From: Pseudomonas reactans
GTDB taxonomy: Bacteria; Pseudomonadota; Gammaproteobacteria; Pseudomonadales; Pseudomonadaceae
Direction of reading: 5' to 3'
DNA: 64,000 nt
Assembly: GCF_013385825.1 (NCBI RefSeq)
Contig: NZ_JACAPG010000020.1
Span: 23,754 to 87,753, forward strand
Shown here: piece after piece, positions 45,501 through 52,370 of the stretch
Numbering within the stretch: position 1 is the first letter of the stretch
How the letters are laid out: every line of letters starts with the position of its first letter
Notes under the pieces: generated by a model
Told to the model about the DNA's origin: nothing
Database searches by the model: none
The model's input: only the letters and a program-made list of their open reading frames with translations
Made by a program: the position numbers and the translations under genes

Positions 45501-46001
45501 CGCGTGCTCGGCCATCGGTTGAGCGTGCGTTCATGGCCAGACAAAGGCAGCGTGTTCAGCGTGCGCGTGCCGTTGGCGCGCAACCAGGCCAGCCCGCAGG
45601 TCAAGACACCCCAGGAAACCGGACTGCCGTTGAGCGGTGCACAGGTGCTGTGTGTGGATAATGAAGAGAGCATCCTGATAGGCATGCGCAGCCTGTTGAC
45701 CCGTTGGGGCTGCGAGGTGTGGACCGCCACCGACCAGGCGCAGTGTGCGGCGTTGCTCGCCGACGGTGTGCGCCCGCAACTGGCTCTGGTGGACTACCAC
45801 CTGGACCATGGCGAAACCGGTACTGAGCTGATGGGTTGGCTGCGCGCACAATTGGCCGAGCCGATTCCCGGCGTGGTGATCAGTGCCGACGGCCGACCGG
45901 AAATGGTGGCCGAGGTGCATGCGGCGGGGTTGGATTACCTGGCCAAGCCGGTGAAGCCGGCGGCGTTGCGGGCACTTTTAAGCAGACACCTACCTCTGTA
46001 G
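42531..46001 (+). CDS. Hybrid histidine kinase with sodium/solute symporter domain
   Basis: A 1156-residue protein. Residues ~1-500 are an SLC5/SSS-type symporter with about 13 hydrophobic helices, ~640-760 a PAS domain (SVVDQSLKLVAWNRRYLELF), then a coiled coil, HisKA with His806 (AAVSHDLMQPLN), HATPase (~910-1020) and a C-terminal receiver (~1035-1150) with Asp1088 (LALVDYHLDHG) and a YLAKPVKP lysine. CbrA-type kinases share the symporter-kinase layout but lack the receiver. The partner regulator is not adjacent. GGAG before ATG 42531 decides the start over 42516. The stop codon lies inside a REPIN-like repeat. Confidence 0.92.
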   Translation: MTLSSGLIAAVALAYMAIMFAIAFYGDRRRAPLPPRMRAWVYSLSLAVYCTSWTFFGAVGQAAEQLWAFLPIYLGPVLLLVLAPWVLQKMILISKQENITSIADFIAARYGKSQSLAVVVALICLVGVLPYIALQLKGIVLGVNLLIGAGADTTGTRAQDTALIVSLVLALFTIVFGTRNLDATEHHRGMVLAIAFESLVKLFAFLAVGAFVTYGLYDGFGDLFSQAMLAPRLEEYWKETVNWPSMVVQTGVAMMAIICLPRQFHVTVVENIDPQDLRLAKWVFPAYLILAALFVVPIALGGKMMLPSSVLPDSYVISLPMAEAHPALAVLAFIGGASAATGMVIVASIALSTMVSNDMLLPWLLRRSSAERPFEVFRHWMLSVRRVSIVIILLLAYVSYRLLGSTASLATIGQIAFAAVTQLAPAMLGALYWKQANRRGVFAGLAAGTFLWFYTLVLPVTAKSLGWSLSLFPGLTWMHSHPLGLSVTSLTLGTVFSLAGNFTLFVWVSMLSRTRVSEHWQAGRFIGQEISQRASARSMLSVQISDLLSLAARFVGEERAQQSFIRFAYRQGKGFNPNQNADNDWIAHTERLLAGVLGASSTRAVVKAAIEGREMQLEDVVRIADEASEVLQFNRALLQGAIENITQGISVVDQSLKLVAWNRRYLELFNYPDGLISVGRPIADIIRYNAERGLCGPGEAEVHVARRLHWMRQGRAHTSERLFPNGRVIELIGNPMPGGGFVMSFTDITAFREAEQALTEANEGLEQRVTERTHELSQLNVALTDAKGVAESASQSKTRFLAAVSHDLMQPLNAARLFSAALSHQNDGLSSEARQLVHHLDSSLRSAEDLISDLLDISRLENGKINPQRQPFVLNELFDTLGAEFKALAQEQGLRFRLRGSRLRVDSDIKLLRRILQNFLTNAFRYADGPVLLGVRRRKGELCLEVWDRGPGIPLDKQKVIFEEFKRLDSHQTRAEKGLGLGLAIADGLCRVLGHRLSVRSWPDKGSVFSVRVPLARNQASPQVKTPQETGLPLSGAQVLCVDNEESILIGMRSLLTRWGCEVWTATDQAQCAALLADGVRPQLALVDYHLDHGETGTELMGWLRAQLAEPIPGVVISADGRPEMVAEVHAAGLDYLAKPVKPAALRALLSRHLPL

Positions 46002-46096
46002 GAGCGAGCTTGCTCGCGAAGAACGCACAGGCAACACGGTCATTCAAAATGCCCGCGTTATCGTTAATGTTTTTCGCGAGCAAGCTCGCTCCTACA
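45997..46096. repeat. REPIN-like palindrome (class with GTAGGAGCGAGC arm)
   Basis: Perfect inverted arms of 24 bases (45997-46020 and 46073-46096) begin TGTAGGAGCGAGCTTGCTCG. They enclose 52 bases. The left arm supplies the TAG stop of the histidine kinase (45999-46001), so the repeat has become part of the gene end. The right arm lies just before the convergent rmuC. Confidence 0.9.
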
Positions 46097-46108
46097 AAAG
46101 GCGATCGT

Positions 46109-47602
46109 TTATTCAGGAAGATGGGCCACGCCATCTGAATCCGTCATCGCCCGCTCCAGCAAGTCAGCCGGCAGGCTTTTACTCGCACGAGCTCCCAGCA
46201 ACCTCAGTTGCTCAGTGCGGCTGACCAGATTTCCGCGTCCATCTGTCAGCTTGTTTCGCGCCGCGCTGTAAGCCTTATCCAACTGCTGCAAGCGGTTGCC
46301 CACTTCGTCCAGGTCCTGGATAAACAGTACGAACTTGTCGTACAGCCACCCGGCGCGTTCGGCGATTTCCCGGGCGTTCTGGCTCTGGCGTTCCTGCTTC
46401 CACAAGCTGTCGATCACGCGCAGGGTCGCGAGCAAGGTGGTCGGGCTGACGATCACGATGTGGCGGTCAAACGCTTCCTGGAAGAGGTTGGGCTCGGCCT
46501 GCAATGCAGCAGAAAACGCCGCCTCGATCGGCACGAACAGCAACACGAAATCCAGGCTGTGCAGGCCTTCCAGGCGTTTGTAATCCTTTCCGGCCAAACC
46601 TTTGACGTGGTTTCGCAGCGACAGCACATGCTGCTTCAGAGCTGCCTGGCCGATCACTTCGTCATCCGCCGCCACGTACTGCTGATACGCAGTGAGACTG
46701 ACCTTGGAGTCCACCACCACCTGCTTGTCGCCGGGCAACATGATCAGCACGTCGGGCTGGAATCGCTCGCCATCCGGGCCTTTGAGGCTGACCTGGGTCT
46801 GGTACTCGCGGCCCTTTTCCAGGCCTGCATGCTCCAACACCCGTTCAAGGATCAGCTCACCCCAGTTACCTTGGGTTTTCTGGCCCTTGAGCGCGCGGGT
46901 CAGGTTGGTGGCCTCGTCCGACAGGCGCAGGTTCAGCTGCTGTAGGCGCTCCAACTCTTTAGCCAGGGAAAAACGCTCGCGCGCCTCGTTCTGATAGCTT
47001 TCTTCCACACGCTTCTCGAAGGACTGGATGCGCTCCTTCAAGGGATCAAGCAATTGGCCCAAACGTTCCTGGCTGGTTTCGGCGAAGCGCTGTTCGCGCT
47101 CGTCGAAGATCTTGCCGGCCAGCTCGGCGAATTGCGCACGCAGCTCATCGCGCGAGCCTTGCAGGTCGGTCAGGCGTTGTTGATGACTGTCCTGTTGTTC
47201 ACGCAGTTCGGCGCGCAAGGCGGCCGATAAGGCATCGAGGCGGCGCAGCTCGGTCTCTTTTGCGCTGCGGTCGAGGTTCCACGCATGGGCGGCGTCGCGC
47301 GCATTATCGCGGTCGATCTGCAATAGCTCGACTTCGCGGCGCACAGCGGCCAGGTCAGCCTGCTTGGCGGCATTGGCCTGGCTTAAATCGCTGATCTCAT
47401 CGCGGCTGGCATCCAACTGCGCAGCGAGACCTTCCTGGGCCAATTGCGCGGTGGCCAGGCGTTCTTCGAGCAGTTCCCAGCCGGACATGCGTGAGCTCAG
47501 GCGTCGCTGAAGCTGCCAACACACGGCCAATAAAGGCACGGCCGCGCCAGCGAGGCCCAGGGCAATACTGGTCCAGTCAAAAACCATAGACATGTCTGCC
47601 AT
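46109..47602 (-). CDS. rmuC: DNA recombination protein RmuC
   Basis: A 497-residue protein with an N-terminal membrane anchor (~8-30), a long coiled coil (~45-220) and the C-terminal RmuC nuclease-like domain (~230-430, with GNWGELILERVLEHAGLEKGREYQTQ and PDVLIMLPGDKQVVVDSKVSL). RmuC limits inversions at short repeats in E. coli. The start is one of ATG 47602, GTG 47605 or ATG 47593; I used 47602. It is convergent with the large kinase and close to a small unknown gene. Confidence 0.93.
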   Translation of the reverse strand: MADMSMVFDWTSIALGLAGAAVPLLAVCWQLQRRLSSRMSGWELLEERLATAQLAQEGLAAQLDASRDEISDLSQANAAKQADLAAVRREVELLQIDRDNARDAAHAWNLDRSAKETELRRLDALSAALRAELREQQDSHQQRLTDLQGSRDELRAQFAELAGKIFDEREQRFAETSQERLGQLLDPLKERIQSFEKRVEESYQNEARERFSLAKELERLQQLNLRLSDEATNLTRALKGQKTQGNWGELILERVLEHAGLEKGREYQTQVSLKGPDGERFQPDVLIMLPGDKQVVVDSKVSLTAYQQYVAADDEVIGQAALKQHVLSLRNHVKGLAGKDYKRLEGLHSLDFVLLFVPIEAAFSAALQAEPNLFQEAFDRHIVIVSPTTLLATLRVIDSLWKQERQSQNAREIAERAGWLYDKFVLFIQDLDEVGNRLQQLDKAYSAARNKLTDGRGNLVSRTEQLRLLGARASKSLPADLLERAMTDSDGVAHLPE

Positions 47603-47648
47603 CACCGAAAAAAACCAAGGTTAGCGGAGCGCAGGGCCTGAGGACAGC

Positions 47649-47972
47649 TCAGTCTTCGACCTGGCCCAATTCGCGCTGGGCGCGCCGGTCACCGGCGCGG
47701 GCGGCCAGCCGTAGCAGGTCGTGGCCGATGCGGCGGTCGCGGGCATTCCCGCATTCGCGGCACATCAGTTGGCCCAGGCGGCTCTGTGCAGCGACCACCC
47801 CTTCACGGGCCGGCTGCTTGAGCAAACGCCCGGCGAAGTGCTTGACGTTGGGGTTGTGACCCAGGCGCGGGCTGTCGAGCAACCACAGGGCAACTTTCAA
47901 GGAGAAGCGCTTGGGAGCGGTAACAGTTTGAGGGGCGTCGGTAACAGAAGGTGATACTGAGCGAAACTTCAT
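47649..47972 (-). CDS. Small basic protein of unknown function (Sel1-like region)
   Basis: A 107-residue basic protein. The middle and C terminus (FAGRLLKQPAREGVVAAQSRLGQLMC, IGHDLLRLAARAGDRRAQRELGQVED) have the spacing of short Sel1/TPR-like helix pairs, with two cysteines (CRECGN) between. I chose ATG 47972, because a longer frame to 48131 runs through low-quality sequence. It lies 46 bases before rmuC and could be co-transcribed with it. Function unknown. Confidence 0.65.
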   Translation of the reverse strand: MKFRSVSPSVTDAPQTVTAPKRFSLKVALWLLDSPRLGHNPNVKHFAGRLLKQPAREGVVAAQSRLGQLMCRECGNARDRRIGHDLLRLAARAGDRRAQRELGQVED

Positions 47973-48417
47973 AAAGCACTGTGGGACAGAACGGAAGGCG
48001 CGCCACTCTACTCTTTTTTTCGTACAGGTAAAGCTGAAAAAACTCTGCACGCCCGTTCTAGAGCAAGCGCTCGGGACAATCCACAGAAGCTGTGGATAAC
48101 TCAGTGGACAACCCCCCTTGAACTCGCGCAAAGCCCCATGGAATGGGGGCCGCAGTCAAACTGACGATTTTTTCACCAATAAAAAAAAGCCAGATTTTTC
48201 ATTGACTTAAATTTCCATTGCAGGCAAATGGTGGTCACATCGCACAGTTGACAGTACGGTTACACACCCTGCAACCAATGTGCACAAGTACCCATCCGAT
48301 GGTTATATCGTCGGCTTTTTTTGAAGCCACCCGCTACAGAAATGTTACCGCAGGGGCAAACCAGGGACTTTTCAAATCTTTCCCGGCTCGCCACACTCCC
48401 CAACCTACAACGCAACA
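47973..48417. other. Divergent spacer with a DnaA-box-like inverted pair
   Basis: A 445-base spacer between divergent genes. It holds the imperfect palindrome CAATCCACAGAAGCTGTGG (48077-48095), whose right half continues into TGTGGATAA (48091-48099), a perfect DnaA box on the minus strand. Other content is an A/T run near 48160-48200 and promoter-like TTGAC tracts near 48203 and 48249. I see no gene and no second strong DnaA box cluster, so it is not an origin. Confidence 0.4.
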
Positions 48418-48735
48418 ATGGGTGGGTTGATGAAAGGGATTCTGTTATTCGCCGTGTTGCTGCTGGCCATCTGCGTCGTTTCCTTGGGGATCAATGCAGC
48501 ACTGCCGTCACCGGATGGGGCGCTGTTCGCCATCGCGATCCTGCTGTCGGCGGCGTTCACTGCCGTGAGCCTGTGCATCGAACTGGGCGAAGGCCGGATA
48601 AATGACATGGGCGACGTGATGAAGGTGGTCGAGACCGGCCGATCCCTACGCCTGACCCTTGCCGCCTACGGGCTGGGCTGTTCACTGGCGGCGGCGACTA
48701 CAGTGCTGGTTTATCGGGGCCTTCTGGGCGGCTGA
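48418..48735 (+). CDS. Small inner-membrane protein of unknown function
   Basis: A 105-residue protein with three hydrophobic helices (residues ~5-27, ~37-55 and ~80-100). A short charged loop (GEGRINDMGDVMKVVETGRS) lies between the second and third. No family motif is recognised. ATG at 48418 or 48430 is possible; neither has a clear ribosome site, and 48430 has GGTGGG upstream. Not obviously linked to its neighbours. Confidence 0.7.
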   Translation: MGGLMKGILLFAVLLLAICVVSLGINAALPSPDGALFAIAILLSAAFTAVSLCIELGEGRINDMGDVMKVVETGRSLRLTLAAYGLGCSLAAATTVLVYRGLLGG

Positions 48736-49178
48736 TGAAAGTTTTTTAGCTAACACACTTCCCTTACCTGTTTCAATCCGTTACTATCCGCGGCGTTAGT
48801 ACCAAGCTGAAAGTCAATTCTGGTCGAACAACTCCCCTGTCCAACACGGGATCGACCACCTCGATGGTTTCCAGGTATCACTTGCGACGACACTGCCTTT
48901 GAACAAGCAAAGGGTGTTGCGAAGTTTCCATACTCTGACCGAACCAACCTGCAAATTGATCAGGATCTTCACCCCGGGCCCAGAACCTTTGCCCCTGTTG
49001 TGTTGCCTGCCCTCCTAAGTACCTACCTGCCAGCCCAAGCGCGCCTAACTTATCAGCGCTTCAAACTGGCTGCTTTGTTCCAGTCGGTTTCTTCGTTCGA
49101 TCAATCGTGGTCAACGTCGCTGGAACGTTTTAATACGGCACGGTTCTTATCTGTGTCATTTGTAGGAACACCAATAAT
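48736..49178 (+). other. Long leader region before a 74-residue protein gene
   Basis: 443 bases without a gene, ahead of a very small gene that has its own strong terminator. There is no long inverted repeat, no REP element and no recognisable riboswitch core. The plus strand contains C-rich patches such as ACCCCGGGCCC near 48972. It could hold a long untranslated leader or a small RNA, but nothing in the sequence proves either. Confidence 0.35.
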
Positions 49179-49403
49179 ATGAACGCTCAAATCCATACTC
49201 AGGATGCCATTCGCACCCTCACCAACGCTTTTGCTCCAATGAACTGCCTGATCATGGCCGCTCGCAAAGGCTGCTTCAGCTTCACCCTGGTCAACGAACA
49301 TGGCATCGCTCGTCACAGCGAACGCCTGTACCCCGATCAATACTCCAGCGCAGAACCGCTGCAGGCCGTGATCGAGCGTACCCGTCAGGCACTGACTGCC
49401 TGA
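49179..49403 (+). CDS. Small conserved-looking protein of unknown function
   Basis: A 74-residue protein with no signal peptide or membrane helix. It has an N-terminal helix (DAIRTLTNAFAP), a likely beta segment (NCLIMAARKGCFSFTLVNEHG) and a C-terminal helix (EPLQAVIERTRQALTA). AGGA lies about nine bases before the ATG. A strong intrinsic terminator follows at 49426, and a 443-base gene-free stretch precedes it, so it is expressed as a single-gene unit. I do not recognise a family. Confidence 0.75.
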   Translation: MNAQIHTQDAIRTLTNAFAPMNCLIMAARKGCFSFTLVNEHGIARHSERLYPDQYSSAEPLQAVIERTRQALTA

Positions 49404-49425
49404 TCGACCCGAGTCGCTGAAACAC

Positions 49426-49455
49426 AAAAACCCTGTTTAAAAAACAGGGTTTTTT
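49426..49455. terminator. Strong intrinsic terminator
   Basis: AAAAACCCTGTTT (49426-49438) pairs with AAACAGGGTTTTT (49442... to 49455) around a short A loop, with A and T runs on both sides. It starts 22 bases after the small gene's stop and can act in both directions. Confidence 0.93.
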
Positions 49456-49683
49456 ATTGCCCGGAATTTGCCAATTGAGCTTTTGCACTAAGTTCAAATA
49501 GGTATAAACGTTATAACTAAATGAAGAAGATGTTTTAAAAACAGTCCTTTACATCACAAATATGACACTACACTTCAACTCAAGCGGCATGATCCGCTTC
49601 CGGCGAGCCTGAGATCCGATCCACTGCTGCCAAGCCCCCACCTTCTCAGGCTTCGTCGACCACTTTCACGGATTGAGGCTTGT

Positions 49684-50166
49684 ATGGGTATCGCTGCCAG
49701 CGAATTGTGTCGTTATGTGATCCGGCCGACCTTGATATACCTCGGCCGCCATAACCTGACGGCCGAGTCCCTGCTGCTGGGCATTGCCGCCAGCCAGTCG
49801 GAACTCGGTTCCGCACTGCACGACCGCCGTGGGCATGGCCTGTACAGCATCACCGAACCGCGCCACCGCGCCTTGTGGGATGACTACCTGGCGCTGGACC
49901 CCGAGCGCGCCAGCCTGGTACGCGGGCTCGCAAGCCAGCACGCGTTCCTCAGCGCCCCGCAACTGGAGCTCACCGTCAACCTGCGTTACGCCACGGCCAT
50001 CGCATGGTTGTTGGTGGAACAACACACCCCCGCACTGCCTCCGCCCGGTGATGTGCTGGCAATGGCACGTATCTGGAAAGAAATTTTTCACCCACAAGGA
50101 CGGCTGCGCGATTTCACTCAAGCCTGGCAAACCTGTGTTTCACCCATGAATCACGTGGTTTGCTGA
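49684..50166 (+). CDS. Conserved hypothetical protein, phage-associated-like
   Basis: A 160-residue soluble protein. It has ASQSELGSALHDRRGHGLYSITEPRHRALWDDYLA, LVRGLASQHAFL and TVNLRYATAIAWLLVE segments. I recall similar proteins in pseudomonad genomes near chromosomal phage-like or unknown loci, but cannot assign a function. No membrane or catalytic motif seen. It starts with ATG 49684, and a 280-base spacer separates it from the previous terminator. Confidence 0.6.
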   Translation: MGIAASELCRYVIRPTLIYLGRHNLTAESLLLGIAASQSELGSALHDRRGHGLYSITEPRHRALWDDYLALDPERASLVRGLASQHAFLSAPQLELTVNLRYATAIAWLLVEQHTPALPPPGDVLAMARIWKEIFHPQGRLRDFTQAWQTCVSPMNHVVC

Positions 50167-50312
50167 CCGGGCAATTTGCAAGACTCGCCAAAAAACCTGA
50201 ATTTTGGTCGGATTGTCCTACAAAACCGCTCTATCTCCTGCATTACAGCCTATAGCGCGATCTTAAATTTATTGTTACTTTCCGCAGCGGTGATCACCAC
50301 GGAGTTCTAATA

Positions 50313-51599
50313 ATGAAAAAAGTAATGCTCAAGACCACACTTAGCCTCGCCGTTGCCATGGCATCCTCCCAACTGTTCGCAAGCGGTTTCGCACTGAACG
50401 AACAGAGCGTCAGCGGGATGGGTACGGGTTTCGCAGGTCGCTCTTCTTCTGCCGATGATGCAAGCACTGTTTACGGTAACCCGGCCGGTATGGCTCGCCT
50501 GAATGGCCAGCAGATCACGGGCGGTGTTGCGGCGATTGATGCCTCGACCGATATCAGCGATACCGGCGGCAACTCACGCGGCTCCAACAAAGGTGACATG
50601 GTTCCGTTCACTGCGGTGCCATTTGGTTTCTACACCAACAAACTTAACGACCAGTGGGCTATCGGCTTCGGTGTGTACGCACCGTTTGGCCTGGTAACCG
50701 ACTACGAAAGCGGCTTCCAAGGCAAAGGTTTCGGCAGCAAGAGCGAAGTGAAGGTCATGACCTTCCAGCCAACTGTCAGCTATGCCTTCAACGACCGCGT
50801 GTCCATCGGTTTTGGCCCGACCATCAACCGGATTTCCGGTGTGCTGGAATCGGACAAGACGCTCGACCCTCGTTTTTCAGACACCAACGTCAAGATCAAG
50901 GGTGACGACACCGCGCTCGGCTTCAACATCGGCGTACTGGTCCAGGCCACTGACACCACCCGTGTCGGCCTGACCTACCACTCCAAGGTCAAGTACAAGC
51001 TTGACGGCCACACCACTGTGAGTGGTCCGGCGCAAACCCAAGGCTTCCTGCGTAACAACCGCTACGACGCCTCGTTGAAGATCGACACCCCGGAATCCTA
51101 CGATCTGTCGGTCACTCAAGACCTGACTGATGCCTGGAAACTTTATGGCGGCGCAACCTGGACACGCTGGAGCCGCCTGAAGGAAATCACCGTCAACAAC
51201 GAAGGCGTGACGGGCCTGGGCGGCGGCGCTCTGGCGCCGAGCCAACTCACTGCCATCACCGAAGAGCAGAACTGGCACGACACCTGGGCCTATGCCGTGG
51301 GTACCTCGTACCAGTTGACCAAGCAAGTGGTGCTGCGCACTGGCCTGACCTTCGACCAGTCGCCGACCAACAATACCGATCGCTCGCCACGTATTCCGAC
51401 CGGCGACCGTACGATCTTCAGCGTCGGCTTGGGCTACAAGGTCATGGATAACATGACTATCGACCTGGCGTACTCGTACCTGCAGGAAGAAGACGTCAAG
51501 GTGAACAACACCGCCAAAGCCCCTTCGACCGCCAGCTACCGCGCCAAGTATGAAAACAGTGCCAACGGTTTCGGCCTGGGCATGACCTACACCTTCTGA
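50313..51599 (+). CDS. FadL/TodX-family outer-membrane transport protein
   Basis: A 428-residue protein with a signal peptide (residues 1-~24, ending LFASG). The mature N terminus GFALNEQSVSGMGTGFAGRSSSADDASTVYGNPAGMARL is the FadL hallmark, including the NPAG motif. The C terminus ends in FGLGMTYTF with a final Phe, as in barrel proteins. FadL proteins carry long-chain fatty acids or hydrophobic compounds across the outer membrane. GGAG precedes the ATG. A terminator lies directly after the gene. Confidence 0.94.
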   Translation: MKKVMLKTTLSLAVAMASSQLFASGFALNEQSVSGMGTGFAGRSSSADDASTVYGNPAGMARLNGQQITGGVAAIDASTDISDTGGNSRGSNKGDMVPFTAVPFGFYTNKLNDQWAIGFGVYAPFGLVTDYESGFQGKGFGSKSEVKVMTFQPTVSYAFNDRVSIGFGPTINRISGVLESDKTLDPRFSDTNVKIKGDDTALGFNIGVLVQATDTTRVGLTYHSKVKYKLDGHTTVSGPAQTQGFLRNNRYDASLKIDTPESYDLSVTQDLTDAWKLYGGATWTRWSRLKEITVNNEGVTGLGGGALAPSQLTAITEEQNWHDTWAYAVGTSYQLTKQVVLRTGLTFDQSPTNNTDRSPRIPTGDRTIFSVGLGYKVMDNMTIDLAYSYLQEEDVKVNNTAKAPSTASYRAKYENSANGFGLGMTYTF

Positions 51600-51613
51600 T
51601 TCAGACGGGTGTA

Positions 51614-51652
51614 AAAAAGCCCCGCTCTCCTGCAAAGGAGTCGGGGCTTTTT
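51614..51652. terminator. Bidirectional terminator between porin and peroxidase genes
   Basis: AAAAAGCCCCG (51614-51624) pairs with CGGGGCTTTTT (51642-51652), and an inner CTCC/GGAG stem tightens it. T runs follow on either strand. It lies 14 bases past the porin stop and 12 bases past the convergent peroxidase stop. Confidence 0.95.
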
Positions 51653-51664
51653 AATGGCTGGCGA

Positions 51665-52216
51665 TCAAGGCTTGGACGCTATCGCCTCCTCTACCGCCTT
51701 GATCATGTCCGGACTGTCCGGCTTGGTGAGGCTGGAAAAGTTGGCGATCACCTTGCCCTGCCGATCCACCACGTACTTGTAGAAATTCCACTTCGGCGGC
51801 GCGTCGGTCTGCTGCGCCAACACCTTGAATAAATGCACCGCATCCGGCCCCTTGACCTTCTGTGGCTCGGTCATGGTGAACGTCACGCCGTAATTCACGT
51901 AGCAGACCTTGGCGGTTTCTTCGCCGGTCTTGGCTTCCTGCTTGAAGTCATCCGACGGCACGCCGATCACTTCCAGCCCTTCGCCCTTGTAACGCTGGTA
52001 CAAGGCTTCGAGGCTTTTGAATTGTGGGGCGAACCCGCAAAAGCTGGCGGTGTTGACGATGACCAGGGGCTTGCCGGCAAAGCGCTGGCACAGGTCGATG
52101 GATTCCTTAGCGCGCAGCTTGGGCAATTGGCCTTCCAGCAGCGGCGGGCAACTGGCAGCCAGCGCAGCACTGCCAATAGCCATCAGGACGGGTACAGCAA
52201 GCCACCGCATCTGCAT
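51665..52216 (-). CDS. Periplasmic glutathione peroxidase-like protein
   Basis: A 183-residue thioredoxin-fold peroxidase with a signal peptide (MQMRWLAVPVLMAIGSAALAA). The peroxidatic Cys lies in VNTASFCGFAPQFKSLEALY, where animal enzymes have selenocysteine, and the Trp-Asn-Phe stretch (KWNFYKYVVDRQGKV) is present. It probably reduces peroxides in the periplasm with thiol help. The resolving cysteine is likely in KVCYVNYG. Transcribed toward the porin terminator. Confidence 0.9.
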   Translation of the reverse strand: MQMRWLAVPVLMAIGSAALAASCPPLLEGQLPKLRAKESIDLCQRFAGKPLVIVNTASFCGFAPQFKSLEALYQRYKGEGLEVIGVPSDDFKQEAKTGEETAKVCYVNYGVTFTMTEPQKVKGPDAVHLFKVLAQQTDAPPKWNFYKYVVDRQGKVIANFSSLTKPDSPDMIKAVEEAIASKP

Positions 52217-52250
52217 GTCGTGTGTCCTTGAAAGTAGTCAAACCACGAAC

Positions 52251-52370
52251 TTAACAGATCGACATACTCAGTTGCATCAACGCCAGCCCGCCGTTTTGCC
52301 AGCCCCACCAGGCCAGCAACATCAAGACCAACACCGCGGCGAGTATCAACCCGCGTATCGCTATGCTCAT
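52251..52370 (-). CDS. 39-residue membrane microprotein overlapping the MFS gene end
   Basis: A small frame too short for ordinary gene calling. It reads MSIAIRGLILAAVLVLMLLA, then WWGWQNGGLALMQLSMSIC. One membrane helix (residues ~7-24) ends in a Trp-rich boundary. The ATG overlaps the MFS stop as ATGA (52367-52370), a common sign of translational coupling. It is the third gene of the MarR-MFS run. No family is recognised; it could assist the transporter. Confidence 0.6.
   Translation of the reverse strand: MSIAIRGLILAAVLVLMLLAWWGWQNGGLALMQLSMSIC

Noticed and set aside
48077..48099. A replication origin or datA-like locus at the DnaA-box pair
   Set aside because: Only one perfect box (TGTGGATAA) and one poor partner are present, with no AT-rich unwinding region or origin genes nearby.
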